A stretch of 64,000 nt of DNA from Colias croceus (lineage: Eukaryota; Arthropoda; Insecta; Lepidoptera; Pieridae), in the NCBI RefSeq assembly GCF_905220415.1, contig NC_059548.1:2501-66500 (forward strand), read 5' to 3'. The notes beneath the pieces are model-generated. The model was not told where the DNA came from. It was given only the letters and a program-made list of their open reading frames with translations, and made no database searches. A program made the translations under genes and the position numbers. The stretch's first letter is position 1; each line of letters starts with the position of its first letter. Positions 1 to 10,216 of this stretch are shown one piece after another.

Positions 1-1331
1 ACCTAACCTAACCTAACCTAACCTAACCTAACCTAACCTAACCTAACCTAACCTAACCTAACCTAACCTAACCTAACCTAACCTAACCTAACCTAACCTA
101 ACCTAACCTAACCTAACCTAACCTAACCTAACCTAACCTAACCTAACCTAACCTAACCTAACCTAACCTAACCTAACCTAACCTAACCTAACCTAACCTA
201 ACCTAACCTAACCTAACCTAACCTAACCTAACCTAACCTAACCTAACCTAACCTAACCTAACCTAACCTAACCTAACCTAACCTAACCTAACCTAACCTA
301 ACCTAACCTAACCTAACCTAACCTAACCTAACCTAACCTAACCTAACCTAACCTAACCTAACCTAACCTAACCTAACCTAACCTAACCTAACCTAACCTA
401 ACCTAACCTAACCTAACCTAACCTAACCTAACCTAACCTAACCTAACCTAACCTAACCTAACCTAACCTAACCTAACCTAACCTAACCTAACCTAACCTA
501 ACCTAACCTAACCTAACCTAACCTAACCTAACCTAACCTAACCTAACCTAACCTAACCTAACCTAACCTAACCTAACCTAACCTAACCTAACCTAACCTA
601 ACCTAACCTAACCTAACCTAACCTAACCTAACCTAACCTAACCTAACCTAACCTAACCTAACCTAACCTAACCTAACCTAACCTAACCTAACCTAACCTA
701 ACCTAACCTAACCTAACCTAACCTAACCTAACCTAACCTAACCTAACCTAACCTAACCTAACCTAACCTAACCTAACCTAACCTAACCTAACCTAACCTA
801 ACCTAACCTAACCTAACCTAACCTAACCTAACCTAACCTAACCTAACCTAACCTAACCTAACCTAACCTAACCTAACCTAACCTAACCTAACCTAACCTA
901 ACCTAACCTAACCTAACCTAACCTAACCTAACCTAACCTAACCTAACCTAACCTAACCTAACCTAACCTAACCTAACCTAACCTAACCTAACCTAACCTA
1001 ACCTAACCTAACCTAACCTAACCTAACCTAACCTAACCTAACCTAACCTAACCTAACCTAACCTAACCTAACCTAACCTAACCTAACCTAACCTAACCTA
1101 ACCTAACCTAACCTAACCTAACCTAACCTAACCTAACCTAACCTAACCTAACCTAACCTAACCTAACCTAACCTAACCTAACCTAACCTAACCTAACCTA
1201 ACCTAACCTAACCTAACCTAACCTAACCTAACCTAACCTAACCTAACCTAACCTAACCTAACCTAACCTAACCTAACCTAACCTAACCTAACCTAACCTA
1301 ACCTAACCTAACCTAACCTAACCTAACCTAA

Positions 1332-1333
<2 letters not shown>
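1..1333. repeat. Telomeric (CCTAA)n tract, distal
   Basis: About 267 perfect tandem CCTAA units, the C-rich strand of the insect TTAGG telomere. The C-rich strand reading 5'->3' from base 1 means the chromosome end lies to the left. No variant unit was seen. The tract stops where the poly(T) (minus-strand poly(A)) of the SART-type element begins. Confidence 0.98.
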
Positions 1334-1374
<41 letters not shown>

Positions 1375-1705
1375 GTGGAGAATGCATTTAGGCATACCCA
1401 GAGCGCTCGGGGAAAGGGCCCTGGGTTATGTCGGACTCACACCGCAGAATGCGGCGACTACCGACTAAACTCCACTGTGTTCCGTCACTCCGCTGTATTG
1501 GCAGGGTCGCGGGTATTTGGTCGAACCGCTTCCGCAACCCCGTCAGCGGCAGCCTATTTTTTATATAGGCCCATCGCGATTAAGGCTTGGCTTGAGTTCG
1601 CCAGTTTCTCCTTCCTGGGGGGCGGCGTGAACAGAACACGTCTCACGCCGCCTCACCGCACCGGACGATGGATTATGTCCCCGTTCCACCGTCCGGCACC
1701 CATCA

Positions 1706-4700
1706 TTAGGGAAGCAAGTCGCGACCGTGTACAGCGGTTGCGACTCGGCGACTGCGCCCAATAAGACGTCGCCGCCGAATAGGATCTGCGTTGGGATCTC
1801 CCTCGCGGACTCGCTCTGCTTCCTCCTTCTGCGACATCACATCTTCACAGAATGTGATAGCCGCGCGCCACGACCTGTCGCTGCCAACCATTGCGCGAGC
1901 TATGGAAGACAGAGAGAGGTCAGGGCCGACGACTGCGACTAGGCGAGCACGGGGCTCGGACCACGCGGGGCACACGGCGAGAGTGTGGTCTGCCGTGTCC
2001 TCCGGACTGTCACACCAATGGCAAGCCATTTGCGGCTCCCGCCTGGCGACTTTGCACAAGTACCACCCGAAACAGCCGTGTCCGGACAGCACCTGTGTCA
2101 GGTGGAAGGTAATTGCCCCATGCCGCCTGTCGCACCATTCGCGTAGGACCGGTCGGATGGCTTCGACCGTCCTCGCTCCTGCGCTGGGCCTCTCAAGCCG
2201 GCGTTCCCACTCCCTGAACCGCCGCTCGAGAGCATCAGCCCTCCATTGCTGGACTTGCTCCAGGTATGGATTAATTCCATGCGATCTGGACGCGGTGACG
2301 CGGCGATAAACGTCCGCCAGCATCTCGGCATCCAGGTCCCACGGGGGCGTCCCAGCCATGACACACGCGGCCTCGAAGGACACTGTGCGATATGCCCTCA
2401 CGACTCTGAGCGCCATGACCCGCTGCGGTCTACGCAAATAGGGTCGGGTACGGACGCTCAAAGAGTCGGCCCAAATGGGCGCACCATAGAGGGCCATGGA
2501 GCGAATGACGCCGGTGTATAGACGACGACACGCACCCCCAGCCCCTCTTAGATTCGGGAGCAGACTTCCAAGTGCCCCGGCCACCCCAACAAGACGGGGA
2601 GCGAGGCGACGAAAGTGCTCCACAAATGTCCACCGGCTGTCCAGCACGATGCCCAGGTAGCGCAAGGTGGAACCAACGCCGATGGACGTGCCACCCACCT
2701 GGATAGCTGAACCAGCAGCCTGCGCCCTTCGACGGCCGCGAAACAAAATCGCTTCGGACTTATTGAGAGCGACCTCTAAGCCAAGTCGTCTGATTCGGCG
2801 CACAACTTCCGCCACACCAGCGGTCGCAATAAGGGCTGCCTCCCTATACGAGGCCCCGCGTGCAGTTACCAGGGTGTCATCCGCGTAGCAAAGCACGCTG
2901 ACACCCGGTAGATAAGTGGCACGCAGGACCCAGTCGTAGCCGATGTTCCACAGAAGGGGCCCAAGAACCGAGCCCTGTGGAACACCGCACGTCACTTCCT
3001 TTTCTTGCCATCCACGGCGCGCGGGGTACGCCACAGCCTTCTCCGATAAGTAGGACTGCAACAAGCGTACCATATACCCGGGCACGTTGTGGTAGCGGAG
3101 CGCTTCGATCACGCAGCTCCATGGCAGAGTGTTGAATGCGTTGGCGATGTCAAGGGACACCGCCAAAAGCACTCCGCCTTCATTATCCGCATCATCAGCG
3201 AGGTTCCGCAATTCAGCAATCGCATCGATAGTGGATCGTCCCCGGCGAAATCCAAATTGGTTCTCGCTTAGGTCCGGCCCCACTCCCTCCAGATGGTCGA
3301 TGAGGCGAGCTGCGAAGACGCGCTCAAAGAGCTTGCTCACCTCATCGAGCAGCACGATCGGCCTATAAGCCGAGGGCGAGTCGCGCGGGCGTCCCTCCTT
3401 CTGCAGCAGGACCAAGTTCCCGGTCTTCCACCTACGGGGAAATTGGCCCTGTTGGAGGCATTCCGTGAACAGCTGTTCCACCCTGGGTCCAAGTGACTCT
3501 AGCGCCAGCACCCAAGCCCGCCCGGGAACACCGTCAGGGCCGGGGGCGGCATTCTTCGCCTTAAGGCGCTCTACTGCCACAGCGAGCTCGTTGCGAGTGA
3601 CTGGAGGGACATTTTCGTTGTTGAGCTCCTCCTGCGCAGTCATCGCGGGTGCCATGGCTGGGGGAGAATGTCTTCCCCGATCCGGAAACAAGGACGTCAC
3701 CACTTGCTCCAGAAATCGTGGCTCGAGACTTTGAGACAGGGGCGGGGCCCAAGGGCGAAGCTTTTGCCTCACCCTCTTATACGGCCGACCCCAGGGTTCA
3801 CGGTTCAAACTCTCGAGCATCTCCTCCCATGCACGGGTCTTAGCGCTTCTGATTGCGTCCTGCAGAGACACAATACAGTCCCTATAGACGGCGTATAACC
3901 GCGCTTCCTCCTCTTCGTCACGCCGCCTACGGCGCCTGTGCCTGGTGTACGCCCGCCTCGCAGCCACGCATGAAGCACGCAGCTGGGCAACATCGGCGGA
4001 CCACCAGTACATTTGGCGCCTACGTGGAACCGACCGCACCCTCCGCATGCTCGCGTCGCACACCTTTGACATTGCTTCAGCAAGCCAAGTGGCCTCTTCC
4101 TCTACGTTTACGCTGCCATTCTGCTGCGACGGGAGCCAAGCCTGCACTAAGGCAGCCTCAATGAGGAGCTCCCTATCGAGGCTACCAAGTGCCCAGCGCG
4201 GACGACAATCGCCAGGGGGGAATTGACTGGGAGCCGTTGAGGGCGTGGAGACGCTAAACCGGATATAACGGTGATCCGAGAGCGTCTCCACGTCCAAAAG
4301 AACCCTCCAGTCTTGTATACGACGAGCGAGAGGGGGGCTCGCAAACGTGACATCTACAATGGATCCACCCCTCTGCCGAACACATGTTAATTCTGCTCCA
4401 CGGTTAATAACCGTCAGTCCCGACGCAACTGCCCAGTCAGCGAGTATTGAGCCACGTATATCACTTGCCACACAGCCCCAAGACACCGACTTGGCGTTAA
4501 GGTCCCCGGCCAGAAGCACAGATTGAGGTTGTGCGAAGTCTAGCAGATCCCTCAACTCAACCAGGAACTGCTCGAAATCGGCGAGGCAGCGATTCGGCGA
4601 GAAGTACGCCCCAACAACGGTGAAACCCTTGACAACCGCCGAGACGCATCCCCGCCGCCTTATGACTTGCTCAAGCTGTGTGCCGCCTTGAGCAACTAGC

Positions 4701-4867
4701 GTCACCAAGCCATCCAGATCGCCCGCCCAGTTATCCCGGGGGGGCAGATTGTATGGCTCGGACACTACCGCCACGTCAATCCCCCACTCTGCCAGACTCT
4801 GATGTAAAAGGTCCTGAGCCCTGGCACAGTGGTTGATGTTGGCCTGTAGGAAACGCAGTGGGGCCAT
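1706..4867 (-). CDS. SART ORF2: endonuclease / reverse transcriptase
   Basis: 1053 codons, intact. The N-terminal 215 or so residues form an APE-type endonuclease, with an LQANINH start, a GDLNAKS motif near residue 120 and a LSDHRYI motif near 200. The reverse transcriptase follows (about 430-720), with GVPQGSVLGPLLW and the catalytic YADD near residue 661. A C-terminal CCHC-like finger (CHWC...H....C) lies near 946-963. No RNase H domain is evident, as expected for R1-clade SART. The protein should nick the telomeric repeat and reverse-transcribe its own RNA there (established for the family). The ATG shares its A with the ORF1 stop codon. The only other candidate is another R1-clade element; the telomeric location makes SART most likely. 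Confidence 0.92.
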   Translation of the reverse strand: MAPLRFLQANINHCARAQDLLHQSLAEWGIDVAVVSEPYNLPPRDNWAGDLDGLVTLVAQGGTQLEQVIRRRGCVSAVVKGFTVVGAYFSPNRCLADFEQFLVELRDLLDFAQPQSVLLAGDLNAKSVSWGCVASDIRGSILADWAVASGLTVINRGAELTCVRQRGGSIVDVTFASPPLARRIQDWRVLLDVETLSDHRYIRFSVSTPSTAPSQFPPGDCRPRWALGSLDRELLIEAALVQAWLPSQQNGSVNVEEEATWLAEAMSKVCDASMRRVRSVPRRRQMYWWSADVAQLRASCVAARRAYTRHRRRRRRDEEEEARLYAVYRDCIVSLQDAIRSAKTRAWEEMLESLNREPWGRPYKRVRQKLRPWAPPLSQSLEPRFLEQVVTSLFPDRGRHSPPAMAPAMTAQEELNNENVPPVTRNELAVAVERLKAKNAAPGPDGVPGRAWVLALESLGPRVEQLFTECLQQGQFPRRWKTGNLVLLQKEGRPRDSPSAYRPIVLLDEVSKLFERVFAARLIDHLEGVGPDLSENQFGFRRGRSTIDAIAELRNLADDADNEGGVLLAVSLDIANAFNTLPWSCVIEALRYHNVPGYMVRLLQSYLSEKAVAYPARRGWQEKEVTCGVPQGSVLGPLLWNIGYDWVLRATYLPGVSVLCYADDTLVTARGASYREAALIATAGVAEVVRRIRRLGLEVALNKSEAILFRGRRRAQAAGSAIQVGGTSIGVGSTLRYLGIVLDSRWTFVEHFRRLAPRLVGVAGALGSLLPNLRGAGGACRRLYTGVIRSMALYGAPIWADSLSVRTRPYLRRPQRVMALRVVRAYRTVSFEAACVMAGTPPWDLDAEMLADVYRRVTASRSHGINPYLEQVQQWRADALERRFREWERRLERPSAGARTVEAIRPVLREWCDRRHGAITFHLTQVLSGHGCFGWYLCKVARREPQMACHWCDSPEDTADHTLAVCPAWSEPRARLVAVVGPDLSLSSIARAMVGSDRSWRAAITFCEDVMSQKEEAERVREGDPNADPIRRRRLIGRSRRVATAVHGRDLLP

Positions 4868-4869
4868 TA
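4865..4869 (-). promoter_or_regulatory. TAATG stop-start overlap coupling SART ORF1 and ORF2
   Basis: On the minus strand, TAA of ORF1 and ATG of ORF2 share one A (CAG TAATG GCC). In Bombyx SART1 the same UAAUG arrangement drives ORF2 by termination-reinitiation. Its presence supports both the start chosen for ORF2 and the SART assignment. Confidence 0.85.
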
Positions 4870-6987
4870 CTGCGTTTCCATGGCTGCCTCCGTTTGTGGT
4901 ACCTCATCAGGTACCGGAGCAGAGCACGATGGGACTCGAGCGCCATCTTGCTTCCGCATTCCGCCTCTTTTAGGCTTCGGGGCCTTACAGGCTGCGCTTC
5001 CAAGCCGATGCTCTGCCGGTAGCTTTGCCTCCGTGCATAGGGCGCAGCGAGCGGAGGCGGCATCGCATCCACCAGCTTTATGGCCTGTTTCACCGCAGCG
5101 GAAGCAAGTGGCACTCCTGTCCGTCGACGAGGAGCATGTGGCGCTGACATGGCCCAACTCCAGGCAGCGGTAACAGCGCAGGGGCTTCTGCTCAGTGAGA
5201 GATACTTTCGCCGAAACCCACCCAACCATTACGCGCCCCGCCTGCGCCAGCTTCTTCGCCGCAGTCACCGGGCAACTAACCCAGGCTGATACAGCACCTC
5301 GGGGGCCCGCGCGCAGGCCACCACACTTCACATGCTCCGCGGTACACTCCCCTGCGCGCGAGATCGCGGCCGCAATGTCCTCGACTGTGGCCGAGTCATC
5401 CAGGCCAGTGATTCGCAAGTCTGCGCACTTGACCGGCCTGGACACCTTAACGTTATCCTCACCGAGGACCTCCCGCAATTTGGCGGCAAGGGAGTCCGCT
5501 TCTTTGGTGCTGGAAGCACCGGGGATCTCTAGTATCCTGGCACCAGTGACAGCGCGCTTAAAACGCATTGCATTGATGCCAATTTCGGCGAGGTCTATTT
5601 CACGCCGCGCCTCCGTCAAAACACTGGTGTAGGTTACGCCACGCTCCTTCGCACTCGGCTGCAGGGTAAGGACGACAGCCGAGGAATTCGGAGCGTGGAG
5701 CTTTCGCGACTTCTTGCGGGACTTAGCCGCGCGCTTCTTCCCTTTCCCCTTGTTTCCTTTTCCTCGCTTTCCAACCACAGTCCACTCTCCATCCTTAGAC
5801 GGCTGCTGCGGGAGGCCATCTTTTCTGGGGGGCTTTGAACCCGCCGGAACAGGCTGCACGACGCCCGTTTCTTTCCCCTTTTCCAATTTCTTTTTCTTGT
5901 TTTTCTTCGAGGTTGCCTCGGTCGCCAACGCTGGGACCGCTGCCTGCTTCGAGGTTTTCTTTATTGCGGGCCCAGGCACAGGTCTGCCTGGTTTCGATGT
6001 TGCCGCAACACCTGCGTATGTTTTCGCCTTTGATAGAGGGGACGGTGCAAGTTCTTCGGCCATCTCTTCTTCAGCCGCCTTCGTCGCTTTCCTGCTATCC
6101 GCCGCCAGCGGAGGTCTTATGCGCTTGGCCGGCAGCAGACGCTCCTCTAGGGCCTCGAATCTCGCGTTTGTCATTGCTCCGACCTGGCGCAAGATGACAG
6201 CAACCAGATCGGAGTCTGAATCTTGGGGCTGAACAGGCAGCGACGAGCCCTGAGAGGCCTTCACCTCTTGGAGCTCCCTTTTCAGGGAGTCGAGCTCCGC
6301 CTGGAGGCGGGAATTGGCTGCCTGCAGCAATCTCGTCTCCTCAGAGACAGTGCGCTTCTCCAACTGTGCCACCGACTGCTCAATATCATCGTGGGCTATC
6401 TTCAAGGTCTTTTTGAAGGTGCCCTTGAGATTTGATGACCTGGTCAACACCTTCTCGATTGCAGCCAGGTCATCGGCAATGCGGCGACTGAGATCCTCAG
6501 ATGTGTTCAACTTTACTGGGATGGGAGGGAGAGGAGCGCTAGCTCGCGCCACTTCAATGCGCTCGGCGCACTCAGCAACCTCTTTCTCGGCCTGCGCCTC
6601 CAACTCCATCTTACGCATCCTCGTCATATCAAATGTGGCCTCACGCCGAGTGGCGCTTGAACCCGATGGGCGGCCCTTCCCTCTTTTTGAGGTGGTCTTA
6701 GTAAATGGGGATGTAAAAACCCCTGTGCCATCTTCCGTGTCGGAACCTGAACAGCTGGTGTCCAGCGTCCGCTTCCGCCACAGCCTGTCTTTTCCATCCT
6801 TTTCTTGAATGCTGTTGACAGAGCTGGAGCTTGAACGCAGCACAGCCCTGCCCCGCCTTGTCTCGACACGCGCTGGAGACATACTTCCGTCAGTGTCTTC
6901 TAAATCGTAAAAGTTTTCAGGGTCAATTGTGTGTTTGCCAGAGTCGTCGTTGATCATTTCGGAGTTAAAGGACATTTTTGTTCCCAC
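4867..6987 (-). CDS. SART ORF1: Gag-like RNA-binding protein
   Basis: 706 codons. The N-terminal part is acidic and Ser-rich. A coiled-coil-like stretch rich in Leu, Glu and Lys (about residues 165-250) is followed by long Lys/Ala/Pro-rich basic runs (about 300-430). A folded region leads to three CCHC zinc knuckles near residues 605-665 (CYRCLELGHVSATC, CFRCGETGHKAGGC, then a CALC...H....C variant). In SART1 the ORF1 protein carries the RNA and ORF2 protein to telomeres; that role is inferred here. Translation most likely starts at 6987. A second ATG lies four codons downstream. The stop overlaps the ORF2 start. Confidence 0.9.
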   Translation of the reverse strand: MGTKMSFNSEMINDDSGKHTIDPENFYDLEDTDGSMSPARVETRRGRAVLRSSSSSVNSIQEKDGKDRLWRKRTLDTSCSGSDTEDGTGVFTSPFTKTTSKRGKGRPSGSSATRREATFDMTRMRKMELEAQAEKEVAECAERIEVARASAPLPPIPVKLNTSEDLSRRIADDLAAIEKVLTRSSNLKGTFKKTLKIAHDDIEQSVAQLEKRTVSEETRLLQAANSRLQAELDSLKRELQEVKASQGSSLPVQPQDSDSDLVAVILRQVGAMTNARFEALEERLLPAKRIRPPLAADSRKATKAAEEEMAEELAPSPLSKAKTYAGVAATSKPGRPVPGPAIKKTSKQAAVPALATEATSKKNKKKKLEKGKETGVVQPVPAGSKPPRKDGLPQQPSKDGEWTVVGKRGKGNKGKGKKRAAKSRKKSRKLHAPNSSAVVLTLQPSAKERGVTYTSVLTEARREIDLAEIGINAMRFKRAVTGARILEIPGASSTKEADSLAAKLREVLGEDNVKVSRPVKCADLRITGLDDSATVEDIAAAISRAGECTAEHVKCGGLRAGPRGAVSAWVSCPVTAAKKLAQAGRVMVGWVSAKVSLTEQKPLRCYRCLELGHVSATCSSSTDRSATCFRCGETGHKAGGCDAASARCALCTEAKLPAEHRLGSAACKAPKPKRGGMRKQDGARVPSCSAPVPDEVPQTEAAMETQ

Positions 6988-7632
6988 GAGTATGGGGGAT
7001 ATAAAACGTCCATCCGGGCGGTGCCCCCTGCACCCGGATAACCCTTTTACACCATGGAGGTCGGGCGGTATCCATGGGTGTACACAGCTAAAAGCTCACG
7101 CTCTCCCGAGCCAAACTGTCCAAGAAGGACAGGAATTCCACGCCGCTGGACTACAACGCGGATTTGAGGGTTTTTGATGAGGTGTCCTTCCTCTCAGGCC
7201 AGCCGATTAAGGCAAGCCCCCTGGTCCGTCGTAGCTGCTAGACGTGACAACAACACTACGACGGATAACAGGTTGCCCGACGGGAGGCCGAAGCCCCTAA
7301 CCAGGCAACAGAAAACCTGCCGCCCAGCCCGCCGCGCCGCGATTGATACAACCGCCATCCATCGCTGCAGAGCAGCCCGTCGTCCAGTAGGACTAAAACA
7401 TCCGCAACCACTGGTTGCCATACCTCGCCGCAAAAGCAGCACTGTTCGAATATGAACCCAGCACATTCTCTGCAAAGCAGAAATTGCAACAAGGACGTGG
7501 CAGCCCTCGAGTTCCTCCACGCTGGTTTTGGTCCGCGCCGGCAAGACAACCGGTACCCCCCATATCTGGAGGGCCTCCCCCTATCCGCCACCTGAGGACG
7601 CGCCCGATGGGAGACCAGAAACTCCACACGGG
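6988..7632 (-). promoter_or_regulatory. SART 5'UTR / promoter region
   Basis: About 645 nt of GC-rich sequence between the telomeric junction and the ORF1 ATG on the minus strand. R1-clade elements carry an internal promoter here. No conserved motif was recognised. The open frames seen in it show no recognisable protein and look like GC-rich shadows. Confidence 0.5.
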
Positions 7633-10216
7633 AACCTAACCTAACCTAACCTAACCTAACCTAACCTAACCTAACCTAACCTAACCTAACCTAACCTAAC
7701 CTAACCTAACCTAACCTAACCTAACCTAACCTAACCTAACCTAACCTAACCTAACCTAACCTAACCTAACCTAACCTAACCTAACCTAACCTAACCTAAC
7801 CTAACCTAACCTAACCTAACCTAACCTAACCTAACCTAACCTAACCTAACCTAACCTAACCTAACCTAACCTAACCTAACCTAACCTAACCTAACCTAAC
7901 CTAACCTAACCTAACCTAACCTAACCTAACCTAACCTAACCTAACCTAACCTAACCTAACCTAACCTAACCTAACCTAACCTAACCTAACCTAACCTAAC
8001 CTAACCTAACCTAACCTAACCTAACCTAACCTAACCTAACCTAACCTAACCTAACCTAACCTAACCTAACCTAACCTAACCTAACCTAACCTAACCTAAC
8101 CTAACCTAACCTAACCTAACCTAACCTAACCTAACCTAACCTAACCTAACCTAACCTAACCTAACCTAACCTAACCTAACCTAACCTAACCTAACCTAAC
8201 CTAACCTAACCTAACCTAACCTAACCTAACCTAACCTAACCTAACCTAACCTAACCTAACCTAACCTAACCTAACCTAACCTAACCTAACCTAACCTAAC
8301 CTAACCTAACCTAACCTAACCTAACCTAACCTAACCTAACCTAACCTAACCTAACCTAACCTAACCTAACCTAACCTAACCTAACCTAACCTAACCTAAC
8401 CTAACCTAACCTAACCTAACCTAACCTAACCTAACCTAACCTAACCTAACCTAACCTAACCTAACCTAACCTAACCTAACCTAACCTAACCTAACCTAAC
8501 CTAACCTAACCTAACCTAACCTAACCTAACCTAACCTAACCTAACCTAACCTAACCTAACCTAACCTAACCTAACCTAACCTAACCTAACCTAACCTAAC
8601 CTAACCTAACCTAACCTAACCTAACCTAACCTAACCTAACCTAACCTAACCTAACCTAACCTAACCTAACCTAACCTAACCTAACCTAACCTAACCTAAC
8701 CTAACCTAACCTAACCTAACCTAACCTAACCTAACCTAACCTAACCTAACCTAACCTAACCTAACCTAACCTAACCTAACCTAACCTAACCTAACCTAAC
8801 CTAACCTAACCTAACCTAACCTAACCTAACCTAACCTAACCTAACCTAACCTAACCTAACCTAACCTAACCTAACCTAACCTAACCTAACCTAACCTAAC
8901 CTAACCTAACCTAACCTAACCTAACCTAACCTAACCTAACCTAACCTAACCTAACCTAACCTAACCTAACCTAACCTAACCTAACCTAACCTAACCTAAC
9001 CTAACCTAACCTAACCTAACCTAACCTAACCTAACCTAACCTAACCTAACCTAACCTAACCTAACCTAACCTAACCTAACCTAACCTAACCTAACCTAAC
9101 CTAACCTAACCTAACCTAACCTAACCTAACCTAACCTAACCTAACCTAACCTAACCTAACCTAACCTAACCTAACCTAACCTAACCTAACCTAACCTAAC
9201 CTAACCTAACCTAACCTAACCTAACCTAACCTAACCTAACCTAACCTAACCTAACCTAACCTAACCTAACCTAACCTAACCTAACCTAACCTAACCTAAC
9301 CTAACCTAACCTAACCTAACCTAACCTAACCTAACCTAACCTAACCTAACCTAACCTAACCTAACCTAACCTAACCTAACCTAACCTAACCTAACCTAAC
9401 CTAACCTAACCTAACCTAACCTAACCTAACCTAACCTAACCTAACCTAACCTAACCTAACCTAACCTAACCTAACCTAACCTAACCTAACCTAACCTAAC
9501 CTAACCTAACCTAACCTAACCTAACCTAACCTAACCTAACCTAACCTAACCTAACCTAACCTAACCTAACCTAACCTAACCTAACCTAACCTAACCTAAC
9601 CTAACCTAACCTAACCTAACCTAACCTAACCTAACCTAACCTAACCTAACCTAACCTAACCTAACCTAACCTAACCTAACCTAACCTAACCTAACCTAAC
9701 CTAACCTAACCTAACCTAACCTAACCTAACCTAACCTAACCTAACCTAACCTAACCTAACCTAACCTAACCTAACCTAACCTAACCTAACCTAACCTAAC
9801 CTAACCTAACCTAACCTAACCTAACCTAACCTAACCTAACCTAACCTAACCTAACCTAACCTAACCTAACCTAACCTAACCTAACCTAACCTAACCTAAC
9901 CTAACCTAACCTAACCTAACCTAACCTAACCTAACCTAACCTAACCTAACCTAACCTAACCTAACCTAACCTAACCTAACCTAACCTAACCTAACCTAAC
10001 CTAACCTAACCTAACCTAACCTAACCTAACCTAACCTAACCTAACCTAACCTAACCTAACCTAACCTAACCTAACCTAACCTAACCTAACCTAACCTAAC
10101 CTAACCTAACCTAACCTAACCTAACCTAACCTAACCTAACCTAACCTAACCTAACCTAACCTAACCTAACCTAACCTAACCTAACCTAACCTAACCTAAC
10201 CTAACCTAACCTAACC
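7633..10216. repeat. Telomeric (CCTAA)n tract between SART and TRAS-1
   Basis: About 2.58 kb of uninterrupted CCTAA units, the longest tract in the window. It contains no gene. It ends in CCTAACC directly against truncated TRAS sequence. Confidence 0.98.

Larger units (their letters stand above)
1334..7632 (-). mobile_element. SART-type telomere-specific non-LTR retrotransposon, apparently full length
   Basis: The element reads on the minus strand: a 5'UTR of about 645 nt, ORF1, ORF2, a 3'UTR of about 330 nt, and a poly(A) tail seen as 38 T at 1334-1371. Both ends sit directly in telomeric repeats. In Bombyx, TRAS elements lie with their sense strand on the CCTAA strand and SART elements lie the other way. 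The opposite orientation to the six TRAS copies here, and the TAATG junction of its ORFs, both favour SART. Its poly(A) points to the chromosome end. Length (6.3 kb) is close to Bombyx SART1. Neither ORF contains a stop, so the copy could be active. Confidence 0.88.

Noticed and set aside
1375..4900. Many plus-strand open frames across the SART element
   Set aside because: They are shadows of the GC-rich minus-strand ORF2; none shows a protein motif, and the minus-strand frame has all the domain signatures.
7174..7640. Open frames in the SART 5'UTR on both strands as extra genes
   Set aside because: No motif, GC-rich composition, and they run up to the telomeric junction; better seen as untranslated leader.
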